DNA of 64,000 nucleotides, from positions 3,500,267 to 3,564,266 of the forward strand of contig NZ_CP030287.1 of NCBI RefSeq assembly GCF_003287935.1, in the 5' to 3' direction. The position numbers and the translations under genes were made by a program. This DNA comes from Streptomyces sp. ICC1 (GTDB lineage Bacteria > Actinomycetota > Actinomycetes > Streptomycetales > Streptomycetaceae). The notes under the pieces were generated by a model. The model did not search any database and was not told the DNA's origin. It saw nothing but the letters and a program-made list of their open reading frames with translations. The first letter of the stretch is position 1. Every line of letters begins with the position of its first letter. This document shows positions 19,237 to 28,258 of this stretch, one piece after another.

Positions 19237-21105
19237 ATGAGCCCCCCCGACGAGGCGGCCGACGGAGCCCGGGCGCCGGACGCGGCACGCGAGGCCGACC
19301 GGGCGCTGGTGGCGGCGGCCCGGCACAGCGGTGGGCGCACCGCCGCCGTCCTCGGCTGCGCGCTGGCCGCCGCCGCGGCGGCGCTCGCCGAACCCGCGGT
19401 CCTCGGCCACACCCTCGATTTGCTGCTCCGCCGCGACCCGGCGGGCCCCGCCTGGACCCTGCTGTGCGCCGCGGTCATCGCGGCCGAAGTGGCGCTGGAC
19501 GCCGCCGCCGCCCGGCTGACCGGAGACGTGGACGGCCGCACCACCGCCCGACTGCGTCGGCTCGGCCTCGCCCGCCTGCTGCGGACGGCCCCGCACCACG
19601 CGGCCCGCCACGCACCCGGCGAAACCGCCGCCCGGCTGACCGCGCACGCGACCGAGGCCGGAAAGGTCCCGGCCGCCGCCGCACACGCCGTCACCGCCCT
19701 GCTGCCACCGCTCGGCGCGGTCGTCGCGCTCCTCCTCATCGACCTGTGGACCGCGCTCGCCTTCCTCGTGGGCGTCCCGCTGCTGGTGCTGCTGCTGCGG
19801 ACCTTCTCCCGGGACACCCTCACCAGCGTCGCCCGCTACCAGCAGGTGCAGCTCGCGACCGCCGGCCGCCTCGTCGAGGCACTGGCCGGGGCCCGCACGA
19901 TCGCCGCCGCCGGCACCGCGGAGCGCGAACGCGACCGGATCCTCGCGCAGTTGCCCGAGCTCGGCACCGAGGGGCGGCGCATGTGGCAGGTCTTCGGCGG
20001 TACGACGGCCCGGTCGGCCGCCCTCATGCCGATCCTCCTGTACGCGGTCCTCGCCGTCGGCGGCATCCGCCTGTCGGCCGGGGCCATCGGCGTCGGCGAG
20101 CTCCTCGCCGCGTCGAGGTACGCGGCCCTCGCCGCCGGAGTCGGCGCCGTGACCGCGGGACTGGCGGCCGTGGCCCGCGGCCGGGCCGCCGCCCGCCGGA
20201 CCGCCGCCCTGCTGACGCTGCCCGTGCTCGGCCACGGCCGGGAGGAGCTGCCGGCGGGCGGCCCCGGCACCCTGGAGCTGCGCGGCGTCAGGGTCGTGCG
20301 CGACGGATCGACGGTCCTGCACGACATCAGCCTGGTCATCCCCGGGGGCTCCACGGTGGCGGTGGTGGGCCGCTCGGGCGCCGGCAAGACCCAGTTCGCC
20401 GCCGTGGCCGGCCGGCTCGCCGACCCCGACGCGGGCCGGGTGCTGCTGGACGGCGTACCCCTGCCGGAGGTGGGCGCCGAAGCGCTGCGCCGCGAAGTCG
20501 GGTACGCCTTCGACCGGCCGGCGCTGCTCGGGGACACGGTCGGCGAGGCGATCGGCTTCGGCTCGGGTCCGGCCCCCGGCCGGGACGCGGTCCGCGCCGC
20601 GGCCCGGGCCGCGGGCGCCGACGGGTTCGTACGCCGCCTGCCCCACGGGTACGACACGCCGCTCGCCGACGCCCCGCTGTCCGGCGGAGAGTTCCAACGC
20701 CTCGGACTGGCCAGGGCGTTCTGTCACGCGGGCCGGCTCCTCGTGCTGGACGACGCGACCTCCAGCCTCGACACCGTCACCGCCCGCGAGGTCGAGCGGG
20801 CGCTCGCCCGGGAGGTCCGGCCGGGCACCCGGATCGTGGTCGCGCACCGCCTCTCGTCCGCGGCCCGGGCGGACCTCGTCGTCTGGTTGGAGGACGGCCG
20901 GGTACGGGCGACCGGGCCGCACGGCGTGCTGTGGCGGCACGAGCCGGCCTATCGGGCGGTGTTCGCCGCGGACGGGGAACCGGGAGCCGGTGCGGAGCCC
21001 GCCGCGGAGTCCGGCAGTGAGCCCGTCGCGGAGCCCGCCGCGGAGCCCGTCGCGGCTCCGGAGGATGCTTCCGCCTCCCGGGGGAGCCGGGAGGCGGCAC
21101 GGTGA
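19237..21105 (+). CDS. ramA: SapB ABC exporter subunit RamA
   Basis: Half-type ABC exporter (622 aa): transmembrane domain up to residue ~320, then the nucleotide-binding domain with Walker A GRSGAGKT, signature LSGGE, Walker B LLVLDDATSS and H-loop IVVAHR. The catalytic Glu after Walker B is Asp, the mark of the degenerate half of a heterodimeric exporter. The last ~45 residues are a repetitive Glu/Pro/Ala tail. CTGGAGG precedes the ATG. Overlaps ramB by 4 bases (GTGA). Inferred role: export of SapB with RamB. Confidence 0.92.
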   Translation: MSPPDEAADGARAPDAAREADRALVAAARHSGGRTAAVLGCALAAAAAALAEPAVLGHTLDLLLRRDPAGPAWTLLCAAVIAAEVALDAAAARLTGDVDGRTTARLRRLGLARLLRTAPHHAARHAPGETAARLTAHATEAGKVPAAAAHAVTALLPPLGAVVALLLIDLWTALAFLVGVPLLVLLLRTFSRDTLTSVARYQQVQLATAGRLVEALAGARTIAAAGTAERERDRILAQLPELGTEGRRMWQVFGGTTARSAALMPILLYAVLAVGGIRLSAGAIGVGELLAASRYAALAAGVGAVTAGLAAVARGRAAARRTAALLTLPVLGHGREELPAGGPGTLELRGVRVVRDGSTVLHDISLVIPGGSTVAVVGRSGAGKTQFAAVAGRLADPDAGRVLLDGVPLPEVGAEALRREVGYAFDRPALLGDTVGEAIGFGSGPAPGRDAVRAAARAAGADGFVRRLPHGYDTPLADAPLSGGEFQRLGLARAFCHAGRLLVLDDATSSLDTVTAREVERALAREVRPGTRIVVAHRLSSAARADLVVWLEDGRVRATGPHGVLWRHEPAYRAVFAADGEPGAGAEPAAESGSEPVAEPAAEPVAAPEDASASRGSREAAR

Positions 21106-22928
21106 CCGAGGGCGAGACCTGGCGCCGGGTGGCCCCCGAGGGCCGGCGGTTCCTGCGCGGCCGGGGGCGCGCCCTGGGCCGGCTGGCGGCCTGGTCGCTC
21201 CTGGAGTCCGCGCACACCTTCCTCGGCGGCTACGGCGTGGCCCGCGCCCTCGACGACGGCTTCCTGGCGGGCCGCACCGCCACCGGCCTCGCCTGGCTGG
21301 CCGCGGCCGGAGCCGGAGCACTGCTCGGCGGGTTCGCGCTGCGCGGCGTGTTCGCCGGGCTCGCGGACCTCGTGGAGCCGCTGCGGGACGGCCTGGTCCG
21401 GCGGGCGGTGCGCCAGGCGCTGGACCGCGCGGTCGCCGACCCGGCGCGCACTCCCGGCGCGGGCGCGGTGTCCCGGCTCACCCAGCAGACCGAAATGGCC
21501 CGGGACTCCTTCGCCGGGCTGGTCCTGACGGCACGGTCGTTCGTCTTCACCGCCGTGGGCGCCTTCGCGGGCATGGCGGCCCTGGCTCCCGAGCTGCTGC
21601 TGATCGTGCTGCCCCCGCTGCTGCTGGGCGCGGCCGCCTTCCTGGCGACGCTGCGCCCCATGGCCTCCGTACAGCGCCGGTCCCTGGACACCGACGAGGC
21701 GCTGTCGGACCGGGTGGGGGCGGTGGCGGAGGGCCTGCGCGACATCGTCGCCTGCGGCGGACAGGCGGCGGCGCGGGCCCGGGTGGAACCCCTGATCGCC
21801 GCCCAGGAGCGGCTGGCCCGCCGGCTCGCGCGCTGGACGGCCGTGCGCACCCTGGCCCTGGGCACGGCGGGCCGGCTGCCGGTCGTCGCGCTGCTCGCCG
21901 CGACGCCCTGGCTGCTCGGACGCGGGATCACCGCCGGAACGCTGGCCGGCGGCCTCACCTACCTGGTGCAGGCCCTGCTGCCCGCCCTCAATACCCTGAT
22001 GGCGGCCGTGGGTTCGGCCGGCACCCGGCTGTTCGTGGTCCTCGAGCGCTTCTGCGAGCCGCCGCCGCCGTCCCCGGCCGGGGGCGGCGACAGCGCGCCG
22101 AAGCCGCGGCAGCCCGAAGACGGCGACGACAGCGACGACAGCGACGCCGGCAACGGCGGCGACGCCGGCGGCGACCGCCGGCCGGCCGCCGCGGCGGCCG
22201 AACTCCGCGGCGTCACCTTCGCCTACGGACCCGGCGCGGCCCCCGTGCTCGACGGACTCGACCTGGTGGTGCGGCCGGGGGAGCACCTCGCGGTCGTCGG
22301 GCCGAGCGGCATCGGCAAGTCCACGCTCGCCGCCCTGCTCGCCGGGATGCTGTCCCCCGGCGCGGGTACGGTCCTGGTCGCCGGCGCGGCCGCCCACCGG
22401 GAAGCCGGCGCCGGGGGACCCGACCCGCGGCGGACCCTGCTGCCCCAGCAGGCCTACGTGTTCACAGGCACCGTGCGGGACAACCTCACCCACCTGGCCG
22501 CCCACCCGGGCGTCCCCGTGCCCGGGGACGCCCACGTGCTGCGCGCCGTCGGCGCCCTGGGGCTGGCGGACCTCGTGGAGCGGCTCGGCGGCCTGGACGC
22601 CGAGGTGTCCCCCCGGCTGCTGTCCCAGGGCGAGAGCCAGCACCTCGCGCTCGCCGCCGCCTACCTCTCGCCGGCCCCGCTGCTCCTCCTGGACGAGGCC
22701 ACCTGCCACCTGGATCCCCGTACGGAGGAGCGCGCCGAACGGGTCCTCGCGGCCCGGCCCGGCACGCTCGTCGTCGTGGCCCACCGCATCTCGTCCGCGG
22801 CCCGCGCCGACCGGGTCCTCGTCCTCGACGGGACCCGCGCCGTGTGCGGCACCCATGCGGAACTCCCGGCCAGATCGCCCCTGTACCGCGATCTGGTGGG
22901 GGAGTGGGACCGGACCGCGGACGAGTGA
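21102..22928 (+). CDS. ramB: SapB ABC exporter subunit RamB
   Basis: Partner half-exporter (608 aa). A membrane domain is followed by an acidic Asp/Ser/Gly-rich linker (roughly residues 320-365), then the nucleotide-binding domain with Walker A GPSGIGKST, Walker B LLLLDEAT (catalytic Glu kept), a divergent signature LSQGES and H-loop VVVAHR. The intact Walker B pairs with the canonical signature of RamA, leaving one active and one degenerate ATP site. The GTG start overlaps the ramA stop. Convergent with ramR. Confidence 0.92.
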   Translation: MTEGETWRRVAPEGRRFLRGRGRALGRLAAWSLLESAHTFLGGYGVARALDDGFLAGRTATGLAWLAAAGAGALLGGFALRGVFAGLADLVEPLRDGLVRRAVRQALDRAVADPARTPGAGAVSRLTQQTEMARDSFAGLVLTARSFVFTAVGAFAGMAALAPELLLIVLPPLLLGAAAFLATLRPMASVQRRSLDTDEALSDRVGAVAEGLRDIVACGGQAAARARVEPLIAAQERLARRLARWTAVRTLALGTAGRLPVVALLAATPWLLGRGITAGTLAGGLTYLVQALLPALNTLMAAVGSAGTRLFVVLERFCEPPPPSPAGGGDSAPKPRQPEDGDDSDDSDAGNGGDAGGDRRPAAAAAELRGVTFAYGPGAAPVLDGLDLVVRPGEHLAVVGPSGIGKSTLAALLAGMLSPGAGTVLVAGAAAHREAGAGGPDPRRTLLPQQAYVFTGTVRDNLTHLAAHPGVPVPGDAHVLRAVGALGLADLVERLGGLDAEVSPRLLSQGESQHLALAAAYLSPAPLLLLDEATCHLDPRTEERAERVLAARPGTLVVVAHRISSAARADRVLVLDGTRAVCGTHAELPARSPLYRDLVGEWDRTADE

Positions 22929-23006
22929 CGCGCACGTCCGGGCGGCGGCCGTGCCGTCCGGGGACCTCAGCGTCCGGGGGCCCTCACCGTCCGGGGCGCC
23001 CGCGGA

Positions 23007-23615
23007 TCACACCCAGCCCGACCGCCGGGATATCCGGATCGCGTCTATGAGGTTGCGCGCGCCGGTCTTGCGGGTCGCCGCCGCCATGTAGTTGCGCACC
23101 GTCCCCACCGCCAGGTGCAGCGTACGGGCGATCTCGGCGATGGAATCGCCCTCCGCGGCCCGGACCAGCACGCTCAGTTCCCGCGGGCTCAGCGGCACGG
23201 GGTCGGCCTCCATGAAGGCCGAGGCCAGCGAGGCGTCGATGAAACGTTCCCCCGCGGCGACCTTCCGGACCGCCCGCACGAGCCGCCCCGGCGAACCGTC
23301 CTTGTCGACGTAGCCGAGTGCCTCGGCCCGGAAGGCCCGGTGCAGCGAACCGGGCGCACCGGTCGAGGCGAGGACCAGCACCGAGGAGGGGGACGCGAGG
23401 AACGGGCGGTCCGCGCGTCCGCCGTCGGCCAGCACGGCCGTCGTCCCCGGACAGTCGAGGTCGACGACCGTCACGTCTGGTCGTAAGCACTCGGCCTGGC
23501 GCACCGCGGTCCGCCAGCCCGCCGAGGTGACTTCGAAGGACCCTTCGGATCTCAGCAGGGCGGCCAGTGCCGATCGGACCAGGCTGACGCTGTGCAGGAC
23601 GAGGACCTTCGTCAT
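23007..23615 (-). CDS. ramR: Response regulator RamR (activator of the ram operon)
   Basis: NarL/FixJ-type regulator (202 aa) next to ramCSAB. The receiver domain keeps the phospho-acceptor position (Asp52 in VVDLD) and the Lys in YVDKD, but the usual N-terminal acidic pair is replaced by His8-Ser9, so it is an atypical receiver. The C-terminal LuxR-type helix-turn-helix reads LSPRELSVLVRAAEGDSI then VGTVRNYMAAA. No partner kinase gene is adjacent. In S. coelicolor RamR activates ramCSAB; the same role is inferred here from position and sequence. Confidence 0.92.
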   Translation of the reverse strand: MTKVLVLHSVSLVRSALAALLRSEGSFEVTSAGWRTAVRQAECLRPDVTVVDLDCPGTTAVLADGGRADRPFLASPSSVLVLASTGAPGSLHRAFRAEALGYVDKDGSPGRLVRAVRKVAAGERFIDASLASAFMEADPVPLSPRELSVLVRAAEGDSIAEIARTLHLAVGTVRNYMAAATRKTGARNLIDAIRISRRSGWV

Positions 23616-23770
23616 CGTGTGCTCTCCTCGGTAGACGGACCAACAGCACCACGCGGCTGCCCCCGTACGGGGCTGCTGGAACGTCTCTGCGGGGGGCGTG
23701 CAGGGGCGTACGGGTACTTTGGCCGAGATACCCGGGGTGTACCTGCTTCCCTTCGGCGGGTTACCCCCTT

Positions 23771-23805
23771 GAAGGGTGGTGAAGGGTGGTGAAGGGTGGT
23801 GAAGG
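23771..23805. repeat. 10-bp tandem repeat (GAAGGGTGGT)
   Basis: Three perfect copies of GAAGGGTGGT plus a partial fourth. They lie between the ramR start and the end of the DUF1206 gene, upstream of ramR with respect to its transcription. No function can be assigned. Confidence 0.85.
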
Positions 23806-23853
23806 CCGGTTAAGGTCGGCCTCCGTCCCGCTCCGGGCGCCCCACCCGCCGGA

Positions 23854-24678
23854 TCAGACCTCGCGCCACCGGGCCATCGCCCAGGAGAACAGTCCGAAGA
23901 GCACCAGCCCGACGGCGACCGCGACCAGCAGCCACGGCCCCGCCGGAGTGCCGGTGAACGACCGAAGGGTGTCGTCTACACCCTTCGCCTGCGCCGGGTC
24001 GTAGCGCACCGCCGCGAACACGACGAAGCAGCCGGCCGCCGCGAACACGGCGCCCCGGGCCAGGCCACCGCTCACCCCGAGGAAGTCGACGGCCCCGCGC
24101 CACCGCGCGGAGGCCCCGCCCATTGACAGGTGCTTGCGGAAGGTGCGCCGCGCCGCCTGCACCGCGATGACCACGCCGGCGGCGGCGATCCCGACCCCGG
24201 CCGCGCCCACCAGCCACTGGCCGGCGGGCAGACCCAGCGCCTTGGCCGTCACATCGCGCGACTGCTCGTCTCCGGAACGCCCGGCGCCGCCCGCCGCGAA
24301 CGTGAGCACGGAGAAGGCGATCACCCCGTAGAAGACGCACCGGGCGGCCGAGGCCACCCTCTTCAGGGGCTTGCCGCCCCGCGGGCCGGCCGCGCCGAAC
24401 ACCGCCTCCGACAGGCGCCACAGCATCATGCCCACGAGCCCGATGCCCACGGCCCAGATCAGGACGCGGCCGAGGGGATTCCCCGAGAGCTCCTGGAGGG
24501 CGCCCTGACGGTCGGCCTCCTTGCCCTCCGCGCCACCGAAGGCGACGCGGAAGGCGAGGAACCCGATCAGGACGTACAGCACCCCGCGCGCCAGCAGCCC
24601 GCAGCGGGCCGTGACCTCCCGTGCCCCGCCACCGCGGGACGCCGACCGGGCGCCCCTGCTCGCGGCCCCGATTCTCAT
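23854..24678 (-). CDS. DUF1206 membrane protein
   Basis: Integral membrane protein (274 aa) with three tandem two-helix repeats, each beginning with an A-R-G/C-x-x-Y/F motif (LLARGVLYVLIGFLAFR, AARCVFYGVIAFSVLTF, LARGAVFAAAGCFVVFA). This is the layout of the actinobacterial DUF1206 family, whose function is unknown. It starts 5 bases after the SRPBCC gene ends, so the two form an operon. Confidence 0.88.
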   Translation of the reverse strand: MRIGAASRGARSASRGGGAREVTARCGLLARGVLYVLIGFLAFRVAFGGAEGKEADRQGALQELSGNPLGRVLIWAVGIGLVGMMLWRLSEAVFGAAGPRGGKPLKRVASAARCVFYGVIAFSVLTFAAGGAGRSGDEQSRDVTAKALGLPAGQWLVGAAGVGIAAAGVVIAVQAARRTFRKHLSMGGASARWRGAVDFLGVSGGLARGAVFAAAGCFVVFAAVRYDPAQAKGVDDTLRSFTGTPAGPWLLVAVAVGLVLFGLFSWAMARWREV

Positions 24679-24683
24679 CGCGC

Positions 24684-25133
24684 TCAGACCTCCCCGCGCC
24701 AGGCGCCGGTCTCGGTCCCGCGTTCCTCGATGAACAGCTTGAACCGCTGCAGATCACCGGCGACCTGGCGTTTGACGAAGCCGAGCTTGTCGGCCGCGGC
24801 CTCGGCCAGCCCGTCGGGCACCCAGTTCATGTGCAGCACGACCTTGGTGGTGGTCGCGTCGATCGGCTGGAAGGTGACGAGCCCGGCCTGGCGGGCCTCC
24901 CCGTCGACCGTCATCCAGGCGACGCGCCGGTCCGGGAGCTGCTCGGTGATCTGCGCGTCGAACTCGCGCTGCACGCCGTTCACGTTCGTCACCCAGTGGG
25001 TGAGCGTGTCCGTGCGCTGGACGATGCGCTCGACCCCCTCCATGAAGACGGGAAAGTCCTCGAACTGCGTCCACTGGTTGTAGGCCGTGCGTACGGGGAC
25101 ATTGACCTCGACGTACTCCTCGACGTGCGACAT
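24684..25133 (-). CDS. SRPBCC-family (cyclase/dehydrase-like) protein
   Basis: 149-residue single-domain START/SRPBCC protein. VPVRTAYNQWTQFEDFPVFMEGVERIVQ is the typical N-terminal strand and helix, and VVLHMNWVPDGLAEAAADKL the later part with the long C-terminal helix. Such proteins bind hydrophobic ligands; the ligand is unknown. ATG 25133 has GGAAGGGG 5 bases upstream and is preferred to GTG 25139. First gene of a two-gene operon with the DUF1206 gene. Confidence 0.88.
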   Translation of the reverse strand: MSHVEEYVEVNVPVRTAYNQWTQFEDFPVFMEGVERIVQRTDTLTHWVTNVNGVQREFDAQITEQLPDRRVAWMTVDGEARQAGLVTFQPIDATTTKVVLHMNWVPDGLAEAAADKLGFVKRQVAGDLQRFKLFIEERGTETGAWRGEV

Positions 25134-25360
25134 GCGCACCCCTTCCGTGTCGTCAGCGGTCCCGCACCCCCAGGTGCGGGTCGTCCTTCAGGACGTCTCG
25201 GGGCGCGGCTACCCCCCTCCGGGAGCCCCATGCGCGGACCGGGGGCGGCCTCGTGGTCTGCACGCCCCCCGTCGCAGCCCCCGTGCCCTCCCCGTGTGTC
25301 AGGCGCTTCCCGCGGGGCAGGCGCGTCGGGGTCCATGCCGCCTCCACCCACTGGGGAGAT

Positions 25361-26431
25361 ATGAACAGCGCCCTACGCTTGATGACCGTCCTCGGGGGTT
25401 CGGTCCTGCTCACCGCCGCGGCCGGGTGGGCCGTCGACCTACTGCTCCGCCGCACCGACGCACGGCACCCGGAAACGCCCCTGTGGAACCTGCTGCGCCG
25501 CTGCCGCCACGCCCTGCAGATCGTGCTGCTCGCCGCACTGTTCAAGGGCGGCTACCGGCAGACCGGGTGGCCGCCGCTTCGCGACAACGCGGCCACCGTG
25601 GGCCGCGTCCTGTCCCTCGCCCTGATCGGCGCCGGGGCCTGGCTGATCGTGGTCGTGGCCTCCGCCGTCGTGGAGTCGGGGTACGCCCGCTACGCCACCG
25701 GCACCCGCGACCCGGCCCGGGTGCGCCGGGTCCGTACCCAGGTGACGCTGATCACGAGGGTCGTGACGGTCGTCGTGGCCCTCGTCGCGGCCGCCGCGAT
25801 GCTCCTGACCTTCCCGAGCTTCCGCGCGCTCGGCACCTCCGTGCTCGCCTCCGCCGGGATCATCGGCATAGTCGCCGGCGTCGCGGCCCAGTCCACCCTC
25901 GGGAACCTCTTCGCCGGCTTCCAAATCGCCTTCGGCGACATGGTGCGCATCGGCGACACGGTCGTGGTGGCGGGCGAATGGGGGGTGGTCGAGGACATCA
26001 CCCTCACCTTCCTCGCCGTACGCACCTGGGACGAGCGGCGCATCACCATGCCCGTCTCGTACTTCACCACCCGCCCCTTCGAGAACTGGTCCCGCGGCGG
26101 CGTCCAGATGACCGGAACGGTCTTCCTGCACTGCGACCACAGTGCGCCCGTGGACCTCCTGCGGGACAAGGTCCACGAGATCCTGCACAACTGCCGGGAG
26201 TGGGACGGCCGCGGCTGGGACCTCGCCGTCACCGAGACGACGCCCTCGACGATCGTGGTGCGGGCCATCGTGACGGCCAAGGACGCCGACGACCTGTGGA
26301 CGGTGCGCTGCGCCGTACGCGAGCAGCTGATCGCCTGGCTCGCGGAGAAGCACCCGGACGCCCTGCCCCGCGTCCTCCTGGACCGGGCACCGGGAGCCCG
26401 GGACACGGTGGACGGGCACGGCCGCCGGTGA
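25361..26431 (+). CDS. MscS-family mechanosensitive channel
   Basis: Small-conductance mechanosensitive channel homologue (356 aa). Four hydrophobic segments are followed by the pore helix SAGIIGIVAGVAAQSTLGNL and the beta domain FGDMVRIGDTVVVAGEWGVVEDITL, then a cytoplasmic C-terminal domain. Probably releases solutes on osmotic downshock. GGGGAG lies only 2 bases before ATG 25361, so the exact start is uncertain; the next in-frame ATG is at 25382. Confidence 0.9.
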   Translation: MNSALRLMTVLGGSVLLTAAAGWAVDLLLRRTDARHPETPLWNLLRRCRHALQIVLLAALFKGGYRQTGWPPLRDNAATVGRVLSLALIGAGAWLIVVVASAVVESGYARYATGTRDPARVRRVRTQVTLITRVVTVVVALVAAAAMLLTFPSFRALGTSVLASAGIIGIVAGVAAQSTLGNLFAGFQIAFGDMVRIGDTVVVAGEWGVVEDITLTFLAVRTWDERRITMPVSYFTTRPFENWSRGGVQMTGTVFLHCDHSAPVDLLRDKVHEILHNCREWDGRGWDLAVTETTPSTIVVRAIVTAKDADDLWTVRCAVREQLIAWLAEKHPDALPRVLLDRAPGARDTVDGHGRR

Positions 26432-26450
26432 GGGGCCGCGGAGCGGATTC

Positions 26451-26573
26451 CTACCTGTGGCGGGCGAGGGTGCGCACCAGCACGACCAGCGAGAAGGCGA
26501 TGACGAGGAGGTGCACCCAGGCGGGGCCGGGCGCCGGGGACAGGGACAGCTGGACGAGCTGATGTGAGGTCAT
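26451..26573 (-). CDS. Small single-helix membrane protein (40 aa)
   Basis: Short frame reading MTSHQLVQLSLSPAPGPA, then WVHLLVIAFSLVVLVRTLAR. It has one hydrophobic helix followed by a positive terminus, with third codon positions mostly G or C. No strong ribosome-binding site is visible and I recognise no family. It lies tail to tail with the mechanosensitive channel gene. Confidence 0.5.
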   Translation of the reverse strand: MTSHQLVQLSLSPAPGPAWVHLLVIAFSLVVLVRTLARHR

Positions 26574-26660
26574 GGAACGCGCTTGCCCCCGGCGGCCGGT
26601 TTGACGCGAGCGGCCCGGCGAAAGGGATCCCCGGCGCCGGGGATCGGGGCGCCGGCGCCG

Positions 26661-27152
26661 TCAGCGGCCCGCGGGCCTGCCGGACAGCAGCCGGGCGGCC
26701 TCGATCTCGGCCCAGACGGCCTTCCCGCGGCCGAGTGCCTGCGCGCCCCAGCGATCGGACAGCCGCTCCACGATGTGCAGGCCGTGCCCGCCCGGGATGC
26801 CGCGTTGCGGGGCCGGGTGGAGCACGGGCAGGGCCGACGAGCCGTCGGACACCTCGATGCGCAGGACGTCCCCGGACGTGAGCACGAGCTCGTGGCAACC
26901 GTCCGCGTGCAGTGACGCGTTGGTCAGCAGCTCGGAAACGAGGAGCAGGGCGTCCTCGGCGGTCTCGGTCCCGTCCCAGCCCCAGTCCTGCAGGGCCCGG
27001 CGCGTGAAGTCGCGGCCCTTGGCCACGGCACCGCGCACGCCCGTCAGGGCGAGCCGACGGCGCTGCCCCGCGACGGGAAGGCCCGCGTTCACCGGATCAC
27101 CCGTTTCCGGTCCGACGGTCTCCACTGTGGTCTTCCACCCCCACGTTGACAC
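26661..27152 (-). CDS. ATP-binding protein, anti-sigma (RsbW-like) type
   Basis: 163-residue GHKL/HATPase protein of the type that phosphorylates STAS proteins or binds sigma factors. The N-box is SELLTNASLHA, the G1 region DGSS and the G2 box GGHGLHIVERLSDRWG. The N-terminus is poorly defined: GTG 27152 gives the longest sensible protein, but a GTG at 27126 with GGTGGAAG upstream is also possible. Belongs to the STAS/HATPase/sigma block that follows. Confidence 0.82.
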   Translation of the reverse strand: MSTWGWKTTVETVGPETGDPVNAGLPVAGQRRRLALTGVRGAVAKGRDFTRRALQDWGWDGTETAEDALLLVSELLTNASLHADGCHELVLTSGDVLRIEVSDGSSALPVLHPAPQRGIPGGHGLHIVERLSDRWGAQALGRGKAVWAEIEAARLLSGRPAGR

Positions 27153-27274
27153 TGGTCTGTGCTTGCGGCATCTGCCCGGCGGGGCCGAGGCCGACGGCCT
27201 GGACTTCTGTTGCGTTCCCGAGCGGCCCCGGGGCCGCTCGATCATGCCCACCCCAGTGTAGGGGACCGGCGATA

Positions 27275-28258
27275 TCAGGGCGTGGCGACGTGGAGCCGCA
27301 GTGTGAAGCCGGCGTCCGTGGCACGGACCTCGACCAGATCGCAGAGCTGGTGGATCATCCACAGGCCGCGGCCGCCGTTGGCGGACGCGAGGGAAGGACG
27401 CCGACGCCCCGCCAGGGGGTCCGCCAGGCGCCCGCCGTCCTGGATCTCGGCGACGACCCCCGCTCCGGCGCCGGTGGTGCTCCACAGCCGCAGGGTGCCC
27501 TTCCCGCCGCCGTGGGACAGGGAGTTGGCCGCCGCCTCGCTGACCGCGAGGACGAGGTCGCCGCGGCGCGCCGGGGTCAGGGCCGTCGTACGGGCCCAGG
27601 ACTCGGCGAACTCGCGGACCCCGGCCAGCTCTCCGTGGGAGTACTCGAGGCGGGGCACCTCGCCGTCGTGTTCGGGCAGCGGGCGGTCGCAGTCCGCGGA
27701 GACCGCGGAGGCGGCCGTGTACTGCGGGCTCGGCTGGTCGAGGCCCGCCTCGATCAGCGTCGGGTGCGTGCGCCGGGCGTCGGCCAGTACCCCGGGCGCC
27801 AGCCCCCGTACGTCGTACGGGCACAGCACGGTGGCGGGCCGGCCGGCGAAGGCCGAGTTGATGAGGGCCTCGTGACGGGTGGCCTCGAGCACCTCGGCGG
27901 GGGTGCGGCCGGGCCAGATCGGTTCGCCGACGATGCGGGCCGCCCGGCTCACGTGGAGGTCGGCGAAATCCTGCAGGGCGGCGAGGATGCGGCCGGGATT
28001 GCGTCCCAGCTCCGTCATGTCGATCCACACGATGTCCGCGGCGTTCCCGGCGTTCCCGGTCTTCCCGGTGTTCGCACCGAGGCTCTCGCGCAGGGCGTCC
28101 AGGTGCGGGCCCGGCACGGCGACGAGGACCGGTTCCCCGGCCGACAGGCTGGCGCGCACGAAGCCGCCCACGCCGGCCACGTACTCGTCGAGGTCCCGGT
28201 AGAACAGGGCAGGGTGGACGAAGGCCCCGGGCCCGGTGGGCGCAGGAACAGTGATCAT
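27275..28258 (-). CDS. MEDS-domain sensor with HATPase domain
   Basis: 327-residue protein. The N-terminal ~180 residues resemble the MEDS (DcmR-type sensory) domain: ALFYRDLDEYVAGVGGFVR, GEPVLVAVPGPHLDAL, then TVLCPYDVRGLAPGVLADA. The C-terminal part is a GHKL ATPase with SEAAANSLSHGGG (N-box) and GGRGLWMIHQLCDLVEVR (G2). It has no dimerisation His-box, so it is a serine-kinase or anti-sigma-like switch protein rather than a classical histidine kinase. ATG 28258 overlaps the upstream STAS gene stop by 4 bases. Confidence 0.85.
   Translation of the reverse strand: MITVPAPTGPGAFVHPALFYRDLDEYVAGVGGFVRASLSAGEPVLVAVPGPHLDALRESLGANTGKTGNAGNAADIVWIDMTELGRNPGRILAALQDFADLHVSRAARIVGEPIWPGRTPAEVLEATRHEALINSAFAGRPATVLCPYDVRGLAPGVLADARRTHPTLIEAGLDQPSPQYTAASAVSADCDRPLPEHDGEVPRLEYSHGELAGVREFAESWARTTALTPARRGDLVLAVSEAAANSLSHGGGKGTLRLWSTTGAGAGVVAEIQDGGRLADPLAGRRRPSLASANGGRGLWMIHQLCDLVEVRATDAGFTLRLHVATP

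Noticed and set aside
25253..25360. N-terminal extension of the MscS channel
   Set aside because: The Pro/Arg-rich 36 residues have no membrane or family character; the protein proper begins at ATG 25361.
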